From contig JARLIA010000008.1 of the NCBI GenBank assembly GCA_031291955.1, forward strand, positions 1-38,752: a stretch of DNA of 38,752 nucleotides, given 5' to 3'. Source of the stretch: Minisyncoccota bacterium. GTDB taxonomy: Bacteria; Patescibacteriota; Minisyncoccia; Moranbacterales; UBA2206. Below, piece after piece: positions 1 through 9,277 of the stretch. Position numbers and translations under genes: made by a program. The notes beneath the pieces are model-generated. The model made no database searches. It saw only the letters and a program-made list of their open reading frames with translations, and was not told where the DNA came from. Numbering within the stretch: the stretch's first letter is position 1; each line of letters starts with the position of its first letter.

Positions 1-93
1 CGATACTATTAAGCTTCTCAAAGGCATAGATGCCCTTACTGATTTCTTCGCGTTCCCACGCTTTTAGTTCTGATGTTTTGTTACTCATATGGA
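1..93 (-). CDS. Partial ORF running off the window edge (MSNKTSELKAWEREEISKGIYAFEKLNSI...), unknown; possibly part of an element interrupting rarA
   Basis: Open reading frame on minus strand from ATG at 93 to window edge; next to a TGGACT/AGTCCA palindrome. Confidence 0.3.
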
Positions 94-899
94 CTTATCT
101 TAGTCCAGATAGAGCAAATGCAATAATTTCTAGAATCCAGCCAGCTTTGGTTTCGCGCTCCCGGGTTTTTGTGCTGGAAAAATTAGGAAGCGTTGATCTG
201 GAAAAAATCATCCGGCGGGCACTCTCGATTCTTGGCAAGAAAATAAAAATGAAGGAAAGCGAGATAAAGCTTTTGGCGCGCTTGGCCAATGGCGACGCTC
301 GGATGGCGATCAACGCTGTGGAAGCCTGCGCCGCCCAAAAAAATATCATCGACCGGAAACTGATCATGCAAGTCCTTCAGAAATCCCACATTCTCTACGA
401 CAAGACAGGAGAAGAACATTATAATATTATCTCGGCTTTACATAAATCAATGCGCGGGGGTGATGCCGACGCGGCCCTCTATTGGCTGGCCCGGATGCTG
501 GAAGGCGGGGAGGATCCGCTCTATGTTGCCCGGCGCCTAGTGCGCTTTGCTTCTGAAGATGTCGGTTTAGCCAATAACACCGCTCTTCTGGTGGCCAATG
601 CGGTTTTCGATGCAGCCCACAAACTTGGCATGCCGGAATGCAGCGTCCATTTGGCGCAGTGTGTTATCTATTTGGCCAAAAGCAAAAAGGACGTCACGGC
701 CTATTTGGCCTACGGCCGAGCCAAGAAAGATGTTATGGAATATGGCAACCTGTCGGTGCCGCTCCATATCCGCAATGCTCCGACCAAACTAATGCAGGAA
801 CTCGGTTATAGCAAGGGTTACAAATACACGCCGCTGGAAGATAGCTCGGACCAAGTTTATTTTCCGGAAGAGCTGAAAAAAAGGAAATATTTCGATTGA
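30..899 (+). pseudogene. rarA: RarA/MgsA-like AAA+ ATPase, C-terminal part only (N-terminal Walker region absent)
   Basis: SRSRVFVLEKL...LLARLANGDARMAINAVEAC...ALYWLARMLEGGEDPLYVARRLVRFASEDVGLANN is RarA-like; the first ~35 residues are not. Confidence 0.7.
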
Positions 900-943
900 A
901 AAAATACATCTATGCCGTGGTTATTGTTTGGGTCTGTCAAAAC

Positions 944-971
944 TTGACAAATATCTGTTGTATGCTAGAAT
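944..971 (+). promoter_or_regulatory. Sigma-70-type promoter with extended -10: TTGACA-16 nt-TAGAAT
   Basis: TTGACA at 944-949, TGCTAGAAT at 963-971, upstream of the ATG at 999. Confidence 0.6.
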
Positions 972-998
972 AGTTTGACCTAAAAAATAACCACATTT

Positions 999-2078
999 AT
1001 GAACAATTATCAATTCAAGGGGGATGAAAAGTTTGCAAATACGCGTTCGCGTCAGAATGAGCGGCGTTTTTTGGAGTTGGCTGAAAGTCTTTTGGCCGAT
1101 ATGTCCGGACGGTCGGGGGAAATCGTGAAGAAAAGATATGGTCTTCTCGGCGGGAAAAAGGAAACCCTGGAAAGTATCGGGGATGGTTACGGCATCACCC
1201 GGGAACGGGTGCGCCAGATCATTGCCGAAGCGACCAAACGTGTGGCGCAAAAGATGGACCATCCGGATTTTTTGGAAGCGGAAGAAAAAATAATTTTTAC
1301 AATCGAAGCGAATAATGGTATAATCAGAGAAAGCGAAATGGCGGAGAAATTTTCTGCCGCCAGCGACAAAGAAACCAACGCCGTCCGGTTTTTGGCCGGA
1401 GTTTCCGGAAAAATTTTTGAATTTGAAGAAAAAGGTATTTTGGAAAAAGTCTGGGTCGTTTCTTTAGATTCTGCCAAGCGTGCCAAGAAAATTATCGCCG
1501 AGACTGAAAAGATTCTCAAAGAAGAAAAGAAGCTTTTGCCGGACGAGGAGATTTTGGAAAGATTGAGTGAGCGTGGATTTCTTCATCCCGAGTCCGAACT
1601 GATCAGCTATCTTGAAGCGGCCGCGTTGATCAAGAAGAACAAATTCGGCAAATGGGGTCTGATCCATTGGAAGGAAGTCAGTCCCAAGGGCACGCGGGAG
1701 AAGGTCTATCTTGTTTTGAAAGAGAATAAAAAACCGTTGCACTTTACTGAAATTGCCAAGTTGATTGACAAATATGAACTGGGCAAAAGAAAAGCCCATC
1801 CGCAAACAGTCCACAATGAGTTGATCAAGGATGATCGGTTCGTGCTGATCGGTCGGGGCATCTACGCGCTCAAAGAATGGGGCTATTTCGAAGGGACGAT
1901 TCGGGAAGTTTTGGAAAATATTCTAAAAAAGAGCCCGAAGCCTTTGACCAAGGAAGAGATCATGGACCGGGTGCTGAAGATGCGCCGGGTCAAAAAAACG
2001 ACCGTGATGATCAATCTCAACAACAGCAAGATTTTTCAGAAGCAAAGGGATCTCTACAGTGTGAAGGGCAGGAAATAG
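999..2078 (+). CDS. Sigma-70 region 4 / HARE-HTH domain protein
   Basis: ESIGDGYGITRERVRQIIAEATKRV (sigma70 r4 HTH); TREKVYLVLKENKKPLHFTEIAKLI (HARE-HTH-like). Confidence 0.75.
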   Translation: MNNYQFKGDEKFANTRSRQNERRFLELAESLLADMSGRSGEIVKKRYGLLGGKKETLESIGDGYGITRERVRQIIAEATKRVAQKMDHPDFLEAEEKIIFTIEANNGIIRESEMAEKFSAASDKETNAVRFLAGVSGKIFEFEEKGILEKVWVVSLDSAKRAKKIIAETEKILKEEKKLLPDEEILERLSERGFLHPESELISYLEAAALIKKNKFGKWGLIHWKEVSPKGTREKVYLVLKENKKPLHFTEIAKLIDKYELGKRKAHPQTVHNELIKDDRFVLIGRGIYALKEWGYFEGTIREVLENILKKSPKPLTKEEIMDRVLKMRRVKKTTVMINLNNSKIFQKQRDLYSVKGRK

Positions 2079-2135
2079 ATTTTAGCTTTTGGGAAAAGAG
2101 GAAAAACAAAATTTTTTTAAAATATCAAAAAAGTC

Positions 2136-3404
2136 ATGAACAACGTTTCGGGCATCAATTTGATTCTCAATGTTATCTGGCAAGCCATCGTGAGTTTTTG
2201 GTGGATCATTTTGCCGATAATGTTTTATTATATTTTTCACGAGCTTTGGGTTGATTATGTGCTGGCCTACGCGCCCGATTCGTGGCTAGGAAAGCAAACT
2301 TGGACCATGTTGGAAGTCATTCCGCCCCGGGAAATCGAACGCGGGCCGCAAATGATGGAAAATATCTTTACCGGCATGACCGGCGTTTTGACCACTCCCA
2401 ATACTTTCGACAAATACATAAGAGGCTTTTGGATACAGGACCGCTTCAGCTTGGAGTTGGTCGGCGAAGAGGGCAAGGCTCATTTCTATTTCCGGATGCA
2501 GAAAAAATACCGGAAGATGATGGAAGCCCACATCTATGCCCAATATCCGGACGCCGAAATTTTGGAAGTGGAAGATTACTACAATAAATTTCCCCGCATC
2601 GTGCCCAACAAAGACTGGGATATGTGGGGAGCGGATTTTGATTTTGTGAACAAAGACCCGATCCCGATCAAGACTTATGACAAATTCGAAGAATCGGTGA
2701 CTGGCGAAATGATCGATCCAATGGCGGCCTTGGTGGAAAACTTAGGAGCACTCGGTCCGGGCCAGCACATCTGGCTCCAGTTTGTGCTCCAGCCAAGACC
2801 GGAGCCGGATGCCAAAAAAGACTATGCCGATGTTCTCAAAAAACTCAAAGGAGAAGTCGTGCCGGAAGTAATTGGGCCGCTGGGCCATTTGTGGGACGTC
2901 ATCAAAAATGTTCCCAAGGGTTTTTCGGGTCCGGTCGAATTCAAAGCGGCCGACAAAAAAGATCTTGGTCCTTTGGAATTCCGCCTTTCGCCCGTGGAGA
3001 AAGAACTTTTGAAAGCGACTGAGGAAAATTTGGGCAAGAATCTTTTCAAGACCAAACTGCGCTTCATCTATCTGGCTCGTCGGGAAAGTTTCGATGGTAC
3101 TTTGCGCTCGTCTTTCATCGGTGGACTTAAGCAGTTTAATGATATCAACTTCAACCAGATAAAACCGGAAGAAATCAGCAAGACTTACGGCAAAATATTT
3201 TTTACCAAGTCGCGGGGGGATTTCCGGAAGCGGAAGCTCTATGACCGCTACCGGCGGAGAAATATGGATGGGGCCACTATTGTATTTTCCACCAAGGAGT
3301 TGGCCACTATGTTTCATTTCCCGGATATGTACGTCAAGTCGCCGGCTGTGGCGCGAACAGCGGCGAAACTCGGCGCCGCGCCGGCTAATCTGCCGATTGA
3401 ATAA
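2136..3404 (+). CDS. Membrane-anchored protein encoded directly upstream of a T4SS coupling-type ATPase
   Basis: 422-aa ORF with N-terminal TM segment; 8 bp upstream of the ATPase ORF. Confidence 0.6.
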   Translation: MNNVSGINLILNVIWQAIVSFWWIILPIMFYYIFHELWVDYVLAYAPDSWLGKQTWTMLEVIPPREIERGPQMMENIFTGMTGVLTTPNTFDKYIRGFWIQDRFSLELVGEEGKAHFYFRMQKKYRKMMEAHIYAQYPDAEILEVEDYYNKFPRIVPNKDWDMWGADFDFVNKDPIPIKTYDKFEESVTGEMIDPMAALVENLGALGPGQHIWLQFVLQPRPEPDAKKDYADVLKKLKGEVVPEVIGPLGHLWDVIKNVPKGFSGPVEFKAADKKDLGPLEFRLSPVEKELLKATEENLGKNLFKTKLRFIYLARRESFDGTLRSSFIGGLKQFNDINFNQIKPEEISKTYGKIFFTKSRGDFRKRKLYDRYRRRNMDGATIVFSTKELATMFHFPDMYVKSPAVARTAAKLGAAPANLPIE

Positions 3405-3412
3405 ATAAAAAT

Positions 3413-5383
3413 ATGAGTGATATAAATTTTTTCGCCAAAACTAACTTTCGAAATCAAGAGCGGGTTTTCGGCATCAAGAAAGACGACCGAAGGCGGCATA
3501 TGTATGCCATTGGAAAGACCGGTATGGGAAAATCCAACATGCTCGAGAACATGGCTATTCAGGACATCCGCGAGGGTCATGGCGTTTGCTATGTCGATCC
3601 GCACGGTGAAGGAGCAGAAAAAATGCTGCGGGCCATCCCGGCTAGTCGCATTAACGACGTGGTCTATTTCAATCCGGCTGACAAGGAATTCCCCATCGCT
3701 TTCAACATTTTGGAATCGGTGGATGAAGACAAAAAGAACTTGGTGGCGAGCGGCATGATGGGTGTTTTCAAGAAAATTTGGCCAGATGTTTGGAGCCCCA
3801 GAATGGAATATATTCTCAATAACACCATCTTGGCTTTGCTTGACTATCCAGGTTCAACCATGCTCGGGGTGAATCGCATGATGAGCGACAAGGATTTCCG
3901 GAAAAGAATCTATCCTAAAATCAAAGATCCGGTGGTAAAATCTTTTTGGATCAACGAGTTCGACCAATGGGATGATAAATTTCGGAAAGAAGCGGTGGCG
4001 GCCATCCAGAACAAGGTCGGACAATTTTTGTCGTCTTTCGTCATCCGGCACATCGTCGGCCAGCCCAAATCGACCATCGATATGCGGGACATCATGGACA
4101 ACAAAAAAATTCTGATCGTCAATCTGTCCAAGGGAAAAATCGGTGAAGACGCCATGCATCTTCTGGGTGGAATGATTGTGACGAAAATTCAGCTGGCGGC
4201 CATGGGCCGGGTGGAAATTCCGGAAGAAGACCGCAAAGATTTCTATCTCTATGTCGATGAATTCCAAAATTTCGCCACGGAATCTTTCGCCAACATTTTG
4301 TCAGAAGCTCGTAAATATCGCTTGTGTCTCATTCTGGCGCATCAATATATAAACCAGCTGATTTTCGACGGAAATTCGACGGTGCGCGACGCGATTTTTG
4401 GCAACGTTGGGACCATTGTTTCTTTCCGGGTCGGCGCGGAAGATGCCGAGCATTTGGAAAAAGAATTTGAACCGGTTTTTATGCAAAATGATATCGTCAA
4501 CTTGTCCAAATATCAGATGTATCTCAAGCTCATGATCGACGGAATCGCCGGCGACGCTTTTTCGGCCACTTCTCTTCCGCCGGTCGATCTTTCCGACACG
4601 GCGGGAAACGAAGAAAAAGCCATCAAGATTTCCCGTGAACGTTATGGTAAATCCCGCGCCGAAGTCGAGGAAAAAATCGCTCGCTGGAGCGGCATGTTCG
4701 ATTTTGAGGAATTTGAAAAAGAAGCGTCCGGCAACAAAACCAATGGAATTGTGAGAAAAAATAACGCGACGAGCAATGTTTCCGCTTCGCCCGCCCGAAC
4801 TCCCGTCCGTCCGTCCGCCGGAAATTCTCCGGCCAGAAAACCGGTTTTTTCCGCATCCGCCCAGCCGCGTCCGACCGCAGCGCCGCCGGCAAAAGAGGTG
4901 CCGTTAAAAAATAATAATCCAACCACTAATTCTATGAAAGTGAATGGTTTGAGCAGTGCCGACGCTGGAACGGCCAGTCAAGCAAATTCTCCAGGGGCAC
5001 CGAAGCCGATGTATGAAGCGGTTTGTGGTACGTGCGAAGAAAAAATCATGGTGCCGTTCAAACCCGATCCGTCGCGGCCGACTTTTTGCAAGGAGTGCTT
5101 GAAAGACTATCAGCGGGCGAGAGCCAGGGCCAAGGCGGAGAGGGAAGAAAGCCAAGGCGCGAAACGCGAAACGCAAGATGTGAAAAACGCTCCAAGCTCC
5201 ACGATACGCGATACGCAATCTGCCGAACCGGTGGTTTTCGTGTCAAAAGAAAAGCCGATCAGTCTGGGTCAGATGACGCACATCGCTCCCAAAAAATTTA
5301 AACTGGTCAAAAAAAACATCCAGGTCGACCTGGCCGGAATAAAAAAATTAATCGATCAAACACGTGAGAATAAATCTAATTAA
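3413..5383 (+). CDS. Type IV secretion/conjugative coupling-type ATPase (VirD4/TraD-like) with C-terminal CxxC zinc ribbon
   Basis: AIGKTGMGKSNMLENM (Walker A), DFYLYVDEFQNFATESFANILSEARKYRLCLILAHQY (Walker B/TraM-recognition type), CGTCEEKI...FCKECLKDYQ. Confidence 0.8.
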   Translation: MSDINFFAKTNFRNQERVFGIKKDDRRRHMYAIGKTGMGKSNMLENMAIQDIREGHGVCYVDPHGEGAEKMLRAIPASRINDVVYFNPADKEFPIAFNILESVDEDKKNLVASGMMGVFKKIWPDVWSPRMEYILNNTILALLDYPGSTMLGVNRMMSDKDFRKRIYPKIKDPVVKSFWINEFDQWDDKFRKEAVAAIQNKVGQFLSSFVIRHIVGQPKSTIDMRDIMDNKKILIVNLSKGKIGEDAMHLLGGMIVTKIQLAAMGRVEIPEEDRKDFYLYVDEFQNFATESFANILSEARKYRLCLILAHQYINQLIFDGNSTVRDAIFGNVGTIVSFRVGAEDAEHLEKEFEPVFMQNDIVNLSKYQMYLKLMIDGIAGDAFSATSLPPVDLSDTAGNEEKAIKISRERYGKSRAEVEEKIARWSGMFDFEEFEKEASGNKTNGIVRKNNATSNVSASPARTPVRPSAGNSPARKPVFSASAQPRPTAAPPAKEVPLKNNNPTTNSMKVNGLSSADAGTASQANSPGAPKPMYEAVCGTCEEKIMVPFKPDPSRPTFCKECLKDYQRARARAKAEREESQGAKRETQDVKNAPSSTIRDTQSAEPVVFVSKEKPISLGQMTHIAPKKFKLVKKNIQVDLAGIKKLIDQTRENKSN

Positions 5384-5606
5384 TAGCTCATTTTGGAATC
5401 AGGATATTTCCGGTCCCCTGGCTTTGATTTTTCTTATGGTTGTGAGTTTTGCCGTGGCTTGGTATACGGTTTCGATCGGACAAGAAGTTGTCGACAACGC
5501 GAAAAATTCGCCGGCTTTCAATATTCAAAAAAGGATAAAAAAGGAAATGCCGGATGCGAATAAAGGTGCCAGCGGTGTTGCTCCAACTGTGAAGCTGGCA
5601 CAATAA
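5364..5606 (+). CDS. Small single-TM protein
   Basis: 80-aa ORF with hydrophobic segment PLALIFLMVVSFAVAWYTVSI; overlaps the preceding stop region. Confidence 0.5.
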   Translation: MRINLINSSFWNQDISGPLALIFLMVVSFAVAWYTVSIGQEVVDNAKNSPAFNIQKRIKKEMPDANKGASGVAPTVKLAQ

Positions 5607-5620
5607 TATAGATGAAATTC

Positions 5621-5671
5621 ATAGCGGACAGTTCGCCGGGCGGAGTATGCTTACGGGGTGCTGTCCGCTAT
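5621..5671. repeat. Inverted repeat ATAGCGGACAG...CTGTCCGCTAT in the mnmA 5' region
   Basis: 11-bp perfect arms read directly. Confidence 0.75.
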
Positions 5672-5679
5672 TTCTAAAT

Positions 5680-6771
5680 ATGCCAAAAAAAGAGAAAGTA
5701 GCCGTCGGCCTTTCTGGCGGAGTGGATTCGGCTGTGGCGGCGGCTTTGCTAAAAAAAGACGGTTATGACGTAACTGGTGTTTTTTTGCTGACACAGAATG
5801 GCATAGACGCTAAAGACGTGAAAAATATTTGCGCGGAGCTGGATATCCCGCTTGAGATCATCGATGCGCGGAAAAGATTCCAAAAAGAAGTCGTTGGATA
5901 TTTTCTGAAGGAATATTCTGCCGGCCGGACGCCCAATCCGTGCGTTTTTTGCAATGAAAATTTCAAGTTCAAGCTTCTTTTTGAAGCAGCGGAAAAGCTG
6001 GGAGCTGATTATGTTTCTACCGGACATTACGTCCGCATAAAGCAGGAAATCCGAAATCCGAATATCGAAATCCGAAACAAATCAAAAATAATAAATTCAA
6101 AATTAAAAAAAAGTTACAAACTTTTTTCCGCTAAAGATAAAAACAAAGACCAGTCCTATTTTTTATACCGGATCGGGCAGAAAGAATTGGCGCGGTTGAT
6201 TTTTCCGTTGGGGGAATATGAAAAAACGGAAGTGCGCGAGCTTGCCAGAAAATTTAAGCTACCGGTTCAGGACAAGGCGGAATCGCAAGACGTCTGTTTT
6301 TTGGCTGGAATGACGACGGAAAAATTCTTGGAAAAAAACATTAAATCTAAAAAAGGAAAGATAGTTGATGAGCAGGGAGAGGTTCTGGGCGAACATCGCG
6401 GGCTCCCGCTTTATACTTTGGGCCAAAGAAAGGGTATAAATATCGGCGGGACCGGGCCGTACTATGTTTTGGGCAAGAACTGCGAAAAAAATATTTTAAT
6501 CGTCACCAATGACAAGCGGCAGTTGCCATTGCTCGCCAAAACTGCTATTTTGGAACAAACTGTTTTTCCGGCTGGATTGCCGGTTTTTCCGGCCAAGGTG
6601 TTGATCAGAACCAGATACCGAAATCCGCTTTCGTATGCTATAATTAAACCGGATTTAACGCGGAAATATATCGTGGAATTTGAAAAACCCCAACGAGCCG
6701 TGACGCCGGGACAGTCGTGTGTTTTTTATTCGGAAGACGGGAGCTTAATCGGGGGAGGGATAATTAAATAA
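5680..6771 (+). CDS. mnmA: tRNA 2-thiouridine(34) synthase MnmA
   Basis: VAVGLSGGVDSAVAAALLK, TPNPCVFCNENFKF, DKNKDQSYFLYRI, AESQDVCFLAG. Confidence 0.93.
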   Translation: MPKKEKVAVGLSGGVDSAVAAALLKKDGYDVTGVFLLTQNGIDAKDVKNICAELDIPLEIIDARKRFQKEVVGYFLKEYSAGRTPNPCVFCNENFKFKLLFEAAEKLGADYVSTGHYVRIKQEIRNPNIEIRNKSKIINSKLKKSYKLFSAKDKNKDQSYFLYRIGQKELARLIFPLGEYEKTEVRELARKFKLPVQDKAESQDVCFLAGMTTEKFLEKNIKSKKGKIVDEQGEVLGEHRGLPLYTLGQRKGINIGGTGPYYVLGKNCEKNILIVTNDKRQLPLLAKTAILEQTVFPAGLPVFPAKVLIRTRYRNPLSYAIIKPDLTRKYIVEFEKPQRAVTPGQSCVFYSEDGSLIGGGIIK

Positions 6772-6785
6772 ATCCGAATTTTTTT

Positions 6786-7064
6786 ATGTATACTAATGAT
6801 GATTTAAAAAATTTAAGCGACGAGGATAAGAAGCGGCAACGGAGTTCCATCCAGATGCAGATGATTATGTTGGAATCGGACAATCGGAAGCTGGTGAGTC
6901 AAAAAAACATGCTGGACGCGGAGCTGCGAAAACTTCGAATGGACCAGGAAAGGATCCGGGTTGATCACGATCAAAAAAAGAAAGAGTTTGATGTGCTGAT
7001 CTATAAGATCGGTCAGGGCGAGGAAGAATTGAAGCGGATGAGGAAGAAAATAAACTTGTTGTAA
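6786..7064 (+). CDS. Small coiled-coil hypothetical protein
   Basis: 92-aa charged heptad-like ORF. Confidence 0.5.
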   Translation: MYTNDDLKNLSDEDKKRQRSSIQMQMIMLESDNRKLVSQKNMLDAELRKLRMDQERIRVDHDQKKKEFDVLIYKIGQGEEELKRMRKKINLL

Positions 7065-7084
7065 TTTACGAACTGCGAAAAATT

Positions 7085-7303
7085 ATGCAGGCAAATAATT
7101 TTGTGAAAATAGTGAAAGATTTAGCGGTTTCCAAGAAACTTGATTGGACGTCTTTTCGCGAGAAAAGGATGTGGGAAGTGGGAAAAAATTTGGAAAACAA
7201 GCAAATCGATGTTGATCAGGCGATCACGGAAATGAGAGGAGAATTTAAGTCTTATGAAATCAGTGATTCTGACGCAAAAGCAATCAAAGAAAAATTAAGG
7301 TAA
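7085..7303 (+). CDS. Small hypothetical protein
   Basis: 72-aa ORF collinear with neighbours. Confidence 0.45.
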   Translation: MQANNFVKIVKDLAVSKKLDWTSFREKRMWEVGKNLENKQIDVDQAITEMRGEFKSYEISDSDAKAIKEKLR

Positions 7304-7321
7304 CGCAGATTTTATAATTCT

Positions 7322-9214
7322 ATGACAGCAAACGAACTGAGGAAAAAATATTTGGAATTTTTCCAAAGTAAAGGGCATGCGGTGATTCCCAGTGCGCCGG
7401 TTTTGCCGGAAAACGATCCGACGGTGCTTTTTACGACTGCCGGCATGCATCCTCTGGTGCCGTATCTCATGGGCGAGAAACATCCGCTCGGCAAAAGATT
7501 GGCCGACGCCCAAAAATGCATCCGAACAGGCGACATTGACGACGTGGGCGACAACCGGCATCTGACTTTTTTCGAGATGCTGGGTAATTGGTCACTCGGT
7601 GATTATTTCAAGCGCGAAGCTATTGAATGGAGTTGGGAATTTATGACTGATTCCAAATGGTTAGGATTGGATCCAAAGAGAATTTTTGTCACAGTTTTTG
7701 CCGGCGATAAGGAAGCGGGTGTCGATCGCGACAATGATTCAATTGAAATTTGGAAAGAGCAATACAAAAAAATCGGGATGGAAGCGGGCGTGTGCGAGCT
7801 GGACAAAAAAGCCGAAAAAAATAGTCGGATATTTTTGCTCGGGAAAGAAGATAACTTTTGGGGACCGGCCGGCGAGACGGGTCCATGTGGTCCATGTACG
7901 GAAATGTTTTATGATGTCTGGCCAGAAGAAGGCGAACTTCAAGGAACGCATGACGAGTTGGTGAAACAATTCCGTCTCATGGAAATTTGGAACGATGTTT
8001 TCATGGAGTTCAATAAGTCCGCGGAGGGAAAATTTGAGAAGATGGCCCAGCAGAACGTGGACACTGGCATGGGATTGGAGCGGACGGTGACTGTTTTGTC
8101 CGGGAAAGAAAATGTTTTTGATACAGACTTATTTTTGCCAATCATCCAAGAAGTAGAAAAGCTTTCGGGGAAAAGCTATCAAGACGAAGAATACAAAAAA
8201 CCAATGCGCATCGTTGCCGACCACATCAAAGCCGCGGTGTTCATCATTGCCGATGGCGTGGAACCGTCCAATGTCCAGCGCGGATATGTTTTACGTCGAC
8301 TCATCCGTCGCGCGGTGCGGCAGGGACATGTTCTGGGTATCAAAGAAAATTTTACGACTAAAATTGCCAAAGTGGTGCAAAAAATTTATGGCGCGGTTTA
8401 TCCGGAAATTCTGAGAGAAAACATTTTAAATGTTTTGGAAGAGGAAGAAAATAAGTTTGCTAAAACTTTGGCTAGCGGATTATTAAAAATTGAAAAATAT
8501 TTAAGTAATCCAGAAGGGAACTTTATATATAGAAAATTTGGAAATGAGACACAACAAGCTCCAAGTTATTTTAATACTGATGCGGCCGAACTTAGCTTTG
8601 ATTTGTATCAAACCAATGGGTTTCCATTGGAAATGTCCTTGGAGGAGTTGAAAAAAACAGGAATTACTTTCGATGAAGAAAAAATAAAAGAAAAATTTAA
8701 TGAAAAATTAAAACAACACCAGGAACTTTCCCGCACTGCTTCCGCCGGGATGTTCAAGGGCGGACTAGCAGATACGATGGAAAAGACGACCGCATTGCAC
8801 ACGACGGCGCATTTGATGCTGGCGGGACTGCGGAAAGTTTTGGGTGAAGGAGTGCATCAGAAAGGTTCCAATATTAATGGCGAGCGGATTCGCTTTGACT
8901 TTTCTTACGGCGAAAAGATGACCGACGATCAGAAAAAAGCGGTTGAGGATTATGTCAACGCGGCCATCAAAGAAAACGTGAAAGTAATAATGTCGGAGAT
9001 GACGCCGGAAGAAGCGCGTGAGGCCGGGGCGGAAGGCGAGTTCGGACACAAGTACGGCGAGCTGGTGAAGGTCTATGAAATCCCCGGCTTCTCCAAAGAA
9101 ATTTGCGGCGGCCCGCACGTCAAAAACACCGGCGACATCAAAGGCGTGTTTAAAATAGCTAAGGAAGAAAGTTCCAGCGCGGGCGTGAGGCGGATAAAGG
9201 CAACACTTGTCTGA
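7322..9214 (+). CDS. alaS: Alanyl-tRNA synthetase, short form lacking the C-terminal C-Ala domain
   Basis: MTANELRKKYLEFFQSKGHAVIPSAPVLPENDPTVLFTTAGMHPL; HTTAHLML editing motif; ICGGPHV; ends at GVRRIKATLV. Confidence 0.93.
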   Translation: MTANELRKKYLEFFQSKGHAVIPSAPVLPENDPTVLFTTAGMHPLVPYLMGEKHPLGKRLADAQKCIRTGDIDDVGDNRHLTFFEMLGNWSLGDYFKREAIEWSWEFMTDSKWLGLDPKRIFVTVFAGDKEAGVDRDNDSIEIWKEQYKKIGMEAGVCELDKKAEKNSRIFLLGKEDNFWGPAGETGPCGPCTEMFYDVWPEEGELQGTHDELVKQFRLMEIWNDVFMEFNKSAEGKFEKMAQQNVDTGMGLERTVTVLSGKENVFDTDLFLPIIQEVEKLSGKSYQDEEYKKPMRIVADHIKAAVFIIADGVEPSNVQRGYVLRRLIRRAVRQGHVLGIKENFTTKIAKVVQKIYGAVYPEILRENILNVLEEEENKFAKTLASGLLKIEKYLSNPEGNFIYRKFGNETQQAPSYFNTDAAELSFDLYQTNGFPLEMSLEELKKTGITFDEEKIKEKFNEKLKQHQELSRTASAGMFKGGLADTMEKTTALHTTAHLMLAGLRKVLGEGVHQKGSNINGERIRFDFSYGEKMTDDQKKAVEDYVNAAIKENVKVIMSEMTPEEAREAGAEGEFGHKYGELVKVYEIPGFSKEICGGPHVKNTGDIKGVFKIAKEESSSAGVRRIKATLV

Positions 9215-9277
9215 ACCACTGATTCTCACGTGATTATCCTGATTACACTGAATTTTAATCCATTCAAATTCAAAATT

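Noticed and set aside
2742-3317. Antisense ORFs opposite core genes (also 11227-11769, 12707-13693, 21611-22585, 22419-23069)
   Set aside because: Shadow ORFs opposite well-supported coding genes, with no recognisable domain.
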